Shown: positions 56,839-64,000 of the stretch, piece by piece
Position numbering within the stretch: the first letter of the stretch is position 1
How the letters are laid out: the number at the start of each line of letters is the position of its first letter
NCBI RefSeq assembly: GCF_001921745.1
Contig: NZ_MRYA01000009.1
Coordinates: 1-64,000, forward strand
Direction of reading: 5' to 3'
DNA from: Psychrobacter sp. Cmf 22.2
GTDB taxonomy: Bacteria; Pseudomonadota; Gammaproteobacteria; Pseudomonadales; Moraxellaceae
Length of the DNA stretch: 64,000 nt
Made by a program: the position numbers and the translations under genes
Notes under the pieces: model-generated
Told to the model about the DNA's origin: nothing
Seen by the model: only the letters and a program-made list of their open reading frames with translations
The model's database searches: none

Positions 56839-58229
56839 CCTGCACGCTCCCGTATACTAGTGAGACTGTCTTCCACGAGCAGTTTGCCATCGACATAGAC
56901 ATCGCGTAGCAGGCTATCTGCACCAACATTTAAATCATCAGCTTTTATGGTTTTTATGTGGCCGTTATCATCTTTTATCAGCGCTAAGCGGCCTTTTTTA
57001 GAGCGTTTAGAGTGACTGGTCACTGGATCTTTATAGATGTCTTTCCATACCCCATCGATACAAATAGCGCTGGCTTTCATCGCCCAGTTCATCGTATCGC
57101 GATTGACTTGTTGCAAAAGACCACCTCCCATACCAAAGGTAATATTCTCTGCACTAAAGCCAGCGTTCATCACGACGTCAATAATCTTACTTAAGCTTTG
57201 CGGGCTAATGCCGTCACCTTGAATAATACGTACGTAATCAGGCAAGACTTTATAGCCTTTACTGTTAAGGGTCGTACCGAATCTTACTGCCAAACGCTCC
57301 AATGCCTCACGTACCACTTTGGCCGGCTCGCCACTGTCTGGTCGAATAACCAAGGTGCCACCCATATTTTTGACATCGTCTTTTAATGCATCGCCCCAGA
57401 TGTTATCAATGGCATTCCACAAATCATAGCTATCGGAGACGACTGAAAAAGATTTATCTTTGCCACCAAACTGTTCAATCATATTGGCAAAAGCCGCAGT
57501 CTCTCCATCGCGGCCCCAAGCGGTCATGGTGCTGTGTTCAGCAGCAGGAATGGAGAACGCTGGCATATCATTGCCCATTTGATACCAACGACTGGCAGCA
57601 ACCAAAGCAGCCATAGAATCGGTACCAGCGAAATTAACCAAATGCGCTAAGCTACCGAGTGCTACCGACTCATGACTAGAAGCGCCACGTGAGCCAAAAT
57701 CATGTAAACGGGAAATGAGTGATTCTGAATTATCAGCAGACTTTTCTAACGCGCGGCGGATAACCTCTTTGCAATAATGTGACACGCTGGCGACGGTTGA
57801 GGGATACCAGATGGCGCGTAGTAAGGCAGTTTCGATATAGCTTGGTAACCAATAAAACTCAGGATCAGTATTAGTGATTTGGCACACTACGTTGGACACA
57901 GGCACGATGCTACCTTCAGGCACAGCCTCGATACGTAGAGGTAAATAACCGCTATGCTTATCGACCAGACGCTCCCATCCCGCACGATTGAACGTTAGAC
58001 CGTGAGCATGAATCACCGTTTCGGCTTCATCTATATCCTGATGAGTAATAGGGGTGCTTAAGTATTCTTTAATAAAAGCTTGTAAGCCGAAAAACACCAC
58101 CTCATAGTCGCCACCGCGGGCTTCGATATAGCTGGATAGATACTCACTGCCAGCTGGGTATTGCACCCAGTGTGAGGTTTTATAACTGTCACTATTAAGA
58201 ATTAGATTGTTCAAATTGTTGGTATACAT
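56832..58229 (-). CDS. nadV: Nicotinamide phosphoribosyltransferase
   Basis: Makes NMN from nicotinamide and PRPP (NAD salvage). The family is recognised by LNSDSYKTSHWVQYP near the N-terminus, LHDFGSRGASSHESVALG, SIPAAEHSTMTAWG, GTLVIRPDSGEPA and QGDGISPQSL. 465 residues, slightly shorter than the human enzyme. The start at 58229 has GGAG seven bases upstream; a GTG one codon earlier is also possible. The neighbouring nadM-Nudix gene supplies the next enzyme. Confidence 0.95.
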   Translation of the reverse strand: MYTNNLNNLILNSDSYKTSHWVQYPAGSEYLSSYIEARGGDYEVVFFGLQAFIKEYLSTPITHQDIDEAETVIHAHGLTFNRAGWERLVDKHSGYLPLRIEAVPEGSIVPVSNVVCQITNTDPEFYWLPSYIETALLRAIWYPSTVASVSHYCKEVIRRALEKSADNSESLISRLHDFGSRGASSHESVALGSLAHLVNFAGTDSMAALVAASRWYQMGNDMPAFSIPAAEHSTMTAWGRDGETAAFANMIEQFGGKDKSFSVVSDSYDLWNAIDNIWGDALKDDVKNMGGTLVIRPDSGEPAKVVREALERLAVRFGTTLNSKGYKVLPDYVRIIQGDGISPQSLSKIIDVVMNAGFSAENITFGMGGGLLQQVNRDTMNWAMKASAICIDGVWKDIYKDPVTSHSKRSKKGRLALIKDDNGHIKTIKADDLNVGADSLLRDVYVDGKLLVEDSLTSIRERAGW

Positions 58230-58428
58230 CACAGAACTCCTCTGCTTTGATATGTCGCAACTGCGTTAATAAAAAAACAGCTGCGACGATTAGCCCTTAC
58301 CGTCTATCAGCTCGGGCGCTAAAACCTATAGAATAAAAATTTGTGAAAGAATGATCATAAAATCATATAGAATTTTATCAGTTAGTAATCACTTAAATAA
58401 TGAACTAAACGGTCAGTTAGATGAGCTA

Positions 58429-59481
58429 TTACAATCCAACCATCTTAGTGATAATCGCATAATGGTCTTCAAACATCATAGTGGCATCAAGCTCGGCTAG
58501 GGGTAACCAAAAAGCGTGTACAGCATCATCGCTACCTTTTACTTTTGGCAGGCCATTTGCGTCATTCTTTAGTTGAAAGTAAAAGGCTTGGGTAAGCGTG
58601 CGTCCACGTGCAGAGCGATAGGGGTCATCGAAAGTATGCTGACTATGGCAAGAGCCTCGCAGTACAGGCTCAGGGACTTTAAGACGGGTCTCTTCACGTA
58701 GCTCACGGATGCAGGCGTCAAATAAGGTCTCTTTTGGATTAAGGAACCCACCAGGCAGCGCCCAAAGCCCTCGTCCCGGCATGCTGCGCCGCTCTACCAA
58801 CAATATGTGTCCTGACTGTACGACTAAGGCATCAGCGGTCATAAATGTCGGTGGGTAAGGTGCAGACTCCCACTGTTTTTTATACTTATCAATAAAGCCT
58901 GCTTCTTCGTGTAGCTGCTGATAATGACTCGTCTTTTTAAATTCATCTAAGACTTTGCGAGTCGACTCAGGCGTACGATCAGGGGTAGGGGTTGCGCCCA
59001 TTAGGTAGCTATCACGGATCGGTGTAGCAGATAAATTATGATAGTTAGGCACAGAAACTGATGCCCAGTTTGGAAATAACGACAAGTAATAAGAAGAGCT
59101 GTCTTTAGAGTGACCGATAAGACCGATATCAGCATTTAAGTCACCGGTGATAGATTTGACGCCTGCTTGTACATATTGTAGCCAGCGCGTGTCATTATAG
59201 AGCGCATCATCCAAGCCCACACAATGTATACGCTCTGCTTCATCCGCTGAATAAGCGCCTTGAATCATCGCTGCACGCTCAGCGACACTGAACGGATTGC
59301 GCAAGCTACGCGGCAAGTTGGCCGAACCGATTAACATGATGACTTCATCAGCACGTTTTAATGCTTCGTCAATGACAGCTTTATGCCCACGGTGGAACGG
59401 CTGAAAACGACCAATAAATACCAGATAGCGGTAATGTTTACTCTCTTGCTTATCTGAATGTTGCTCTGATAAATCACTCAT
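58429..59481 (-). CDS. nadM: Bifunctional NMN adenylyltransferase / Nudix hydrolase
   Basis: Turns NMN into NAD, with a Nudix domain that probably cleaves ADP-ribose or similar. N-terminal nucleotidyltransferase motif FIGRFQPFHRGH (near residue 22) and SATPIRDSYL; C-terminal Nudix box GGFLNPKETLFDACIRELREE. The start at 59481 has AGGA about 11 bases upstream; a longer frame beginning with TTG at 59523 is less likely. 350 residues. It lies 199 bases upstream of nadV on the same strand, so the two may be co-transcribed. Confidence 0.93.
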   Translation of the reverse strand: MSDLSEQHSDKQESKHYRYLVFIGRFQPFHRGHKAVIDEALKRADEVIMLIGSANLPRSLRNPFSVAERAAMIQGAYSADEAERIHCVGLDDALYNDTRWLQYVQAGVKSITGDLNADIGLIGHSKDSSSYYLSLFPNWASVSVPNYHNLSATPIRDSYLMGATPTPDRTPESTRKVLDEFKKTSHYQQLHEEAGFIDKYKKQWESAPYPPTFMTADALVVQSGHILLVERRSMPGRGLWALPGGFLNPKETLFDACIRELREETRLKVPEPVLRGSCHSQHTFDDPYRSARGRTLTQAFYFQLKNDANGLPKVKGSDDAVHAFWLPLAELDATMMFEDHYAIITKMVGL

Positions 59482-59688
59482 AGACGCCGACTTCCTACTA
59501 CTTATTTTTTTGATTGAAAACAATTTAATGACGCCAATACTGACACAGCATAGGAGTTGCTGACAAGTGTAAAGATGTTTAGTGGTGTGTCGTTACTGAT
59601 GTTAGCTTATTTTGATACTTGTCCTTAATATGGTGTGAAGTTCATTTGATTAGATGTAATAGGGGCGATAAATAAGATAAATAAACAA

Positions 59689-60663
59689 TCACTTCGCATA
59701 CTTCTCAATCCATGCAACAACCGTCGGCCATATCTCTTTAGCAGCGTTACGGCTAATCATAATGCGGCTATGAGTATAATCGTCCAAATCTCCATTACTG
59801 ATTGAGTATTCACGAAACACGTTAGTAGGATTATTAAAAGCATCAAAAAACAATTTACAGCCGCCAGTTGGCGAAATAAATTTATCGCCTCTAGCACTAA
59901 TAGCATAAATCGGTATGGTAATCATAGGCATATGCTGACGATAATCAAAGCTGCCATCATTGGTGACGTCCACTATGATGTTTTTTGCGAGCTTGCTTTG
60001 CTCAATATTACTCTGTTTAATAAAGCTGCTGTTAAAGTTCTTTTGTAGGTTCCAATCAAACCACTGATTCATCGTGTAATAACTTTCGTTAATAGGCCCC
60101 ATTTTGAGTTTTTTTGCAGGAATATAGCCAAATAGTCGGGTAAATAATTTGGCTGTCAAAATTTTGAGATGGTTTTTGACATTTACGACCGCTCCGAACG
60201 CTTGGCAGGCAAACATAGTGATACTATTGATTTTATCAATATAGCGTGGATTTTGGACTAAAAACATGGTCAAGCCAACGCCGCCACCGCTATGAGTGAC
60301 ACAATGCAAGTTGTCCAGCTCTAATTCATCAAATAAATAACCAAAAGTTGCTTCAAAGTCATAAGTCGCAACGGTTTCAAAGTTAAATTTATCTTTTGGC
60401 ACTGAGCTGTGCCCATGTCCGCGCCATTCCATAATGTAGCAGTGATGACCATAGCTGGCTAAATACTCAGCAATTTTTAGGCAGGTGTGTTTGTCCGAAA
60501 ACGTACCATGCGTCAGTAATATATTTTGTGTTTTAGCTACAGAGCTGGCAGCTGCAATATTACCATTAGTCGCATTGTTGTCCTTTACACTATCGATAAC
60601 TTGCCAAACCGCAATTTGCTCACCATCTTTGGTTTCTACTAAATTTAGCGTTTTCATGAACAT
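59689..60663 (-). CDS. Alpha/beta hydrolase, lipase-like
   Basis: Serine hydrolase of unknown substrate, 324 residues from the ATG at 60663; longer and shorter starts (60681, 60657) are possible and none has a strong ribosome site. Motifs: ILLTHGTFSDKHTCLKIAEYL, EWRGHGHSS, the nucleophile in CVTHSGGGVGL, a possible acid in ISARGDKFISP and a His in DDYTHSR. A membrane-binding-like hydrophobic patch is not obvious. It may act on lipids or polyhydroxyalkanoate-type substrates. Confidence 0.8.
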   Translation of the reverse strand: MFMKTLNLVETKDGEQIAVWQVIDSVKDNNATNGNIAAASSVAKTQNILLTHGTFSDKHTCLKIAEYLASYGHHCYIMEWRGHGHSSVPKDKFNFETVATYDFEATFGYLFDELELDNLHCVTHSGGGVGLTMFLVQNPRYIDKINSITMFACQAFGAVVNVKNHLKILTAKLFTRLFGYIPAKKLKMGPINESYYTMNQWFDWNLQKNFNSSFIKQSNIEQSKLAKNIIVDVTNDGSFDYRQHMPMITIPIYAISARGDKFISPTGGCKLFFDAFNNPTNVFREYSISNGDLDDYTHSRIMISRNAAKEIWPTVVAWIEKYAK

Positions 60664-60695
60664 AAAAGTGGTCTCGTACAAGTCGTTTGGGAGAG

Positions 60696-60743
60696 GTACT
60701 AATGATATAAGTATTAAATAAGTACTAAATAGGTACTAGAGAT
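60696..60743. repeat. Phased direct repeats, 11-base period
   Basis: GTACTAATGA (60696), GTATTAAATAA (60711), GTACTAAATAG (60722) and GTACTAGAG (60733): the last three are spaced 11 bases apart, one helical turn. They lie 30-80 bases upstream of the hydrolase start. Confidence 0.6.
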
Positions 60744-61219
60744 TCTTAAAAGATATCATTACTAAGTAAAGCATAAATAAACATCGTTCAAATAAATTAA
60801 TAACACGTTAGAAATTGGAACACTTTTCTTATTAGCGTTTTGCGTATTTTATTTTGTCTATCATGAGAGTCTACCAACGCTTGATAATTAACAACACAGT
60901 CTTAATATAGGCTATAACGCATACTATATTTGTTTTGTATTATCACGAGAGCTTAACGACCTCTACTTTCTAAATTTGATTATTTAAAAAACCAATCGCA
61001 GCCATTTGTGACGGTCACAGTTCAATCATAGTGGCGCAGTCGGAATTATCATCTGGATGCGTTATAATAGTCGTCATAACTTTATTAAAACTGTAGTCAA
61101 ACCAAGTTCATACAACGATAAACTGCAGTGTTTAGTATTCCGCCTATTTTATTTATAAAATTCACGACACAGCAACTATGACAGACATAGCATTTGTGTC
61201 ATAACGCATAGGAAACCTT
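60744..61219. other. Intergenic region upstream of nfuA
   Basis: Holds a perfect palindrome (61007-61019) and a possible -10 element TATAAT (61063-61068) before nfuA. Otherwise AT-rich with nothing recognised. Confidence 0.55.
61007..61019. promoter_or_regulatory. Palindrome TGTGACGGTCACA near the nfuA promoter
   Basis: Six-base arms TGTGAC/GTCACA around one central base, 44 bases upstream of a TATAAT. It is a likely operator or activator site. A CRP site has six bases between TGTGA and TCACA, and here there are only three, so CRP is not the obvious answer. Confidence 0.5.
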
Positions 61220-61903
61220 ATGAGTGAGCACAACCAAACTGCTGGTCAATTAGACCAGTCTGCAGACTTTGAGTCAGCATTAGACACTGAACAGGCTGAA
61301 ACCAAGAGCAATATTACGATTACCGAGACAGCGCAAGGTTATTTGGCTGATCTGCTGTCAAAGCAAGATACTGATGGCATTGGCGTACGTATCTTTGTCG
61401 AGCATCCTGGCACACCGCGTGCAGAGTGCTGTATGGCATACAATCAGCCAGGTGAAGAAGACAGCGCTGATTTACGATTCGACTACGAGAATTTTTCGGC
61501 CTTTATTGAGGCGGCGTCAGTCCCTTATTTAGAAGATGCAGTCATCGATTATAATAAAGACCGTTTCGGTGGTCAGCTGACTTTTCGTGCACCGAACTCA
61601 AAAGTGCCAAAAGTCGGTGCTGATGCCAGTGTTGAAGAGCGCATCAACTATATTTTGCAATCAGAGATAAACCCAGGTCTTGCTGCACATGGTGGTATGG
61701 TAGATCTGCTAGAGCTAATCGAGGAAGAAGGTGTCGGCTTGACTGCAGTCCTAAAATTTGGTGGAGGTTGCCAAGGGTGTTCAGCCGTCGATATGACTTT
61801 GCGTCAAGGGGTTGAAGTACAGCTTAAGCAGCAAATACCAGAGCTAACCCAAGTGGTTGATGAGACGGACCACACCCACACTGAAAACGCCTACTATAAG
61901 TAA
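61220..61903 (+). CDS. nfuA: Fe-S cluster carrier protein NfuA
   Basis: Carrier of 4Fe-4S clusters to apo-proteins. The N-terminal degenerate A-type domain ([35 protein letters not shown]) is followed by the Nfu domain with the CxxC in [15 protein letters not shown] (Cys184, Cys187). A polar, acidic stretch of about 30 residues precedes the family core, and a His-rich end follows. 227 residues. A palindrome and possible promoter lie upstream. Confidence 0.95.
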   Translation: MSEHNQTAGQLDQSADFESALDTEQAETKSNITITETAQGYLADLLSKQDTDGIGVRIFVEHPGTPRAECCMAYNQPGEEDSADLRFDYENFSAFIEAASVPYLEDAVIDYNKDRFGGQLTFRAPNSKVPKVGADASVEERINYILQSEINPGLAAHGGMVDLLELIEEEGVGLTAVLKFGGGCQGCSAVDMTLRQGVEVQLKQQIPELTQVVDETDHTHTENAYYK

Positions 61904-62026
61904 ATGTTTAATAGTAAATTAGTGATCTATAAGTGTGAAAGACGGTATGAATAAAGCTTATTAAACTTATTGCTTATGAATATCAGGCATTAGACGCTGA
62001 ATAAATGGCTATTCTTTTAATAAAGA

Positions 62027-62057
62027 AGCTGGGTTATGATGAACTCAGCTTTTTTTA
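62027..62057 (+). terminator. Terminator of nfuA
   Basis: Stem AGCTGGGTT/AACTCAGCT (one G-T pair) with a six-base loop, then seven T. Confidence 0.88.
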
Positions 62058-62135
62058 TTACTATGATTTAGGAAATAGCTTTTTTAGAGATTATTTTTAT
62101 TCAATACGTTTTCAATTAATGTTAAGGAGTATGTG

Positions 62136-63464
62136 ATGAGTAATGGACAACCAGAGAATAATACTGACAATAACCTAAAGAGTACCGCGCACTTAGAGAC
62201 GCTTGCCATTCATGCAGGTTACACTGTTGAGCCGACAACCAAATCAGTGGCAGTGCCTATTTATCATACCAGCTCCTATGCTTTTGATAATACGCAGCAC
62301 GGGGCAGATTTATTTGACCTTAAGGTTGCAGGGAATATCTACACCCGTATTATGAATCCGACCAATGCGGTACTAGAGGAGCGCGTAGCAGCGCTTGAAG
62401 GCGGTATTGGCGGACTTGCGGTCGCCTCTGGTATGGCTGCCATCACTTATGCCATTCAAACCATCTGTGAGGCGGGAGACAATATCGTTGCAGTATCGAC
62501 TCTATACGGTGGGACTTATAATCTGTTCGCTCATGCGCTACCGCGCCAAGGTATCGAAGTTCGCTTCTTTGACCACAAAGACCCTGAGGCTATCCGTGAT
62601 TTAATCGATGACAAAACCAAGATGGTCTTTGCTGAAAGTATCGGTAATCCGCTGGGCAATATCATCGATATTCAAGCGGTCAGTGATATCGCCCACGAGT
62701 ATGGTGTACCAGTGGTGATTGATAACACGGTGGCGACGCCCGCGCTTTGTCGTCCGTTTGAGTTCGGCGCTGATATCGTCATTCATTCATTGACCAAATA
62801 TATGAGCGGCACCGGTACGTCAATTGGTGGCGCTATCGTTGATGGCGGGAGCTTCGCTTGGGGCGATTACCCTGAGCGCTTTCCATTATTAAACACACCA
62901 GATGACAGTTACCATGGCGTAAACTTTGTAAAAGATGTGGGCGCAGCAGCTTTTATAGCTCGTGCTCGCGTTGCACCGCTACGCAATACTGGTGCAGCAT
63001 TAAGTCCCCTCAATGCTTTTAGTATCTTGCAAGGTATGGAGACGTTAAGTTTACGTATGGAGCGTCACGTACAAAATGCACAAGCCGTTGCTGAATATCT
63101 GCGTGACCATGATGAGGTTGCTTGGGTGAAATATGCAGGCTTGCCTGATCATCCTGAGCATAAGCTTGCTAAAAAGTATATGAAAGGCACACCATCTGCT
63201 ATTTTAACCTTTGGAGTAAAAGGGGATCTTGAAGCAGGGGCACGCTTTATTGATGCGTTGCAGCTGATTACGCGCTTGGTCAATATCGGTGATGCGAAGT
63301 CTTTAGCCTGTCATCCAGCGACGACGACGCATCGTCAGCTAAACGAGCAAGAATTGGAGCAAGCGGGCGTTAGCAATGATATGGTACGATTATCTATTGG
63401 TATCGAACACATTGAGGATATAAAAGCAGATTTGGCTCAGGCGTTAGCGTCAGCCTCTGTTTAA
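62136..63464 (+). CDS. metY: O-acetylhomoserine sulfhydrylase / aminocarboxypropyltransferase
   Basis: PLP enzyme of homocysteine or cysteine-type synthesis (Cys/Met metabolism family). The start at 62136 has AAGGAG six bases upstream. Family motifs: ETLAIHAGYTVEPTTKSVAVPIYHTSSYAF, NIYTRIMNPTNAVLEERVAALEGG, the PLP lysine in IHSLTKYMSGTG, and SLACHPATTTH. 442 residues, typical of MetY rather than the shorter MetB/MetC group. O-acetylhomoserine is the expected substrate but O-succinyl variants exist. Confidence 0.92.
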   Translation: MSNGQPENNTDNNLKSTAHLETLAIHAGYTVEPTTKSVAVPIYHTSSYAFDNTQHGADLFDLKVAGNIYTRIMNPTNAVLEERVAALEGGIGGLAVASGMAAITYAIQTICEAGDNIVAVSTLYGGTYNLFAHALPRQGIEVRFFDHKDPEAIRDLIDDKTKMVFAESIGNPLGNIIDIQAVSDIAHEYGVPVVIDNTVATPALCRPFEFGADIVIHSLTKYMSGTGTSIGGAIVDGGSFAWGDYPERFPLLNTPDDSYHGVNFVKDVGAAAFIARARVAPLRNTGAALSPLNAFSILQGMETLSLRMERHVQNAQAVAEYLRDHDEVAWVKYAGLPDHPEHKLAKKYMKGTPSAILTFGVKGDLEAGARFIDALQLITRLVNIGDAKSLACHPATTTHRQLNEQELEQAGVSNDMVRLSIGIEHIEDIKADLAQALASASV

Positions 63465-63480
63465 AGACAGTTTGCCACCT

Positions 63481-63514
63481 AAAAAGCCCATATCGTGATG
63501 ATATGAGCTTTTTT
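63481..63514. terminator. Terminator between convergent genes
   Basis: Stem of AAAAAGC with GCTTTTT plus ATATC/GATAT and a short mismatch. It can serve metY (plus) and the kinase gene (minus). Confidence 0.8.
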
Positions 63515-63571
63515 ATTGAACTAACAGTATTGATACAACTATAGTGGTCTAACAACGTCAAAAACGCTTAT

Positions 63572-64000
63572 CTAGGCGACCAACACTCGGCAAGCAATGT
63601 CTTTGTAGTCTTGGGAGTCGAGTCGTGGACCAAACTGTTGAATGACTTGACTGGCCACTTCGCTGGCAAGACGACCACATTCTGGCAAGCTATATTGCTG
63701 TGATAGAGCATATAGAAATGCACCTGCATAGTTGTCGCCCGCTCCATTCGTATCGATTACATTGGCGACTTTGGGCGTCGGTATTTCATGAATAGTAATG
63801 TCACTGGTGTTTTCTTCAGACTTATGAGCAATGATTGCACCGTTAGCGCCATCAGTGACCACAGCAGTCTGACAGTATTCAAGGAGTGCACGTGCTGAGG
63901 CTTTGAGTTGTTTTTTTCCAGTAAACAGTCGGGCTTCTTCGCTATTACAGAATACCACCGCAACTTTATTACCCAGCATATTAAGTAAACCCTCTTTTGC
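63572..64000 (-). CDS. PfkB-family kinase (adenosine kinase-like), C-terminal part
   Basis: The frame stays open to the window edge (reading AKEGLLNMLGNKVAVVF), so the 5' end lies outside. The visible 142 residues include the CNSEEARLF helix, TDGANGAIIAH, and the PfkB signature DTNGAGDNYAGAFLYAL with the catalytic Asp. This fits a ribokinase or adenosine kinase type enzyme acting on a sugar or nucleoside; the exact substrate cannot be told from the C-terminal part. Confidence 0.82.
   Translation of the reverse strand, partial: AKEGLLNMLGNKVAVVFCNSEEARLFTGKKQLKASARALLEYCQTAVVTDGANGAIIAHKSEENTSDITIHEIPTPKVANVIDTNGAGDNYAGAFLYALSQQYSLPECGRLASEVASQVIQQFGPRLDSQDYKDIACRVLVA

Noticed and set aside
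61007-61019. CRP binding site
   Set aside because: CRP needs TGTGA and TCACA separated by six bases; here only three bases separate them.

Overview
The window looks like a chromosomal segment of a gammaproteobacterium of the family Moraxellaceae, most probably Psychrobacter. The grounds are moderate to low GC with long AT-rich intergenic stretches, the tig-clpP-clpX order, a fadB-fadA pair, a type B L31 gene, small Moraxellaceae-type genes such as DUF2788, and Na+-coupled uptake systems. This genus call rests on protein recognition and was not tested by a database search. I saw no integrase, transposase, prophage gene, CRISPR array or tRNA gene.

Layout. 1-3.4 kb: the 3' end of a 5S rRNA gene with its terminator, then a TRAP transporter operon (dctP-dctQ-dctM). 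3.6-10.8 kb: a 5'-nucleotidase, a rhomboid protease, a two-subunit sodium:solute symporter, a gene-poor stretch of about 1.2 kb, and a sodium:alanine/glycine symporter preceded by a chain of hairpins. 10.9-20.9 kb: ETF-ubiquinone oxidoreductase with a long acidic N-terminus, DUF1285, murI, a DUF4062 protein, a 99-residue protein, an MltB-like lytic transglycosylase, DUF1499, tpm and msrA. 21-28.9 kb: cmoA-cmoB (tRNA wobble uridine modification), DUF2788, argS with a SPOR-domain gene, an orphan EIIC-like membrane protein, and a TsdA-like dihaem cytochrome c lipoprotein. 29.4-39.5 kb: an SDR oxidoreductase, clpX, clpP, tig, rdgB, sodB, a small HEPN-like protein, DUF72 and ispA. 40-49.4 kb: fadB-fadA, an isochorismatase-like hydrolase, a DUF1287 protein lacking the expected Cys, psd, dtd, phoB-phoR behind a near-perfect Pho box, and an M23 peptidase. 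49.6-64 kb: a DnaQ-like/DUF3820 fusion, two alpha/beta hydrolases, a LOG-family protein, an FAD oxidoreductase, a small lipoprotein, rpmE2 with a structured leader, an NAD salvage group (nadM-Nudix, nadV, SGNH hydrolase), nfuA, metY and a truncated PfkB-family kinase.

Working together. Most genes are housekeeping. Clear functional groups are the TRAP operon, the symporter pair, cmoA/cmoB, tig/clpP/clpX (folding and proteolysis), fadB/fadA (beta-oxidation, with ETF-QO elsewhere taking electrons from acyl-CoA dehydrogenases), phoB/phoR, and nadV/nadM (nicotinamide to NMN to NAD).

The most interesting signals are in RNA and regulation: the nested three-helix leader before rpmE2, the hairpin chain before the amino-acid symporter, stem-loops before tig and argS and between fadB and fadA, and several phased or tandem repeats. 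Among proteins, the best candidates for a second look are PhoR without membrane segments, the Cys-to-Ser DUF1287 protein, the lone HEPN-like protein, the DUF4062 protein and the acidic tail on ETF-QO. I did not find a convincing new multi-gene system.
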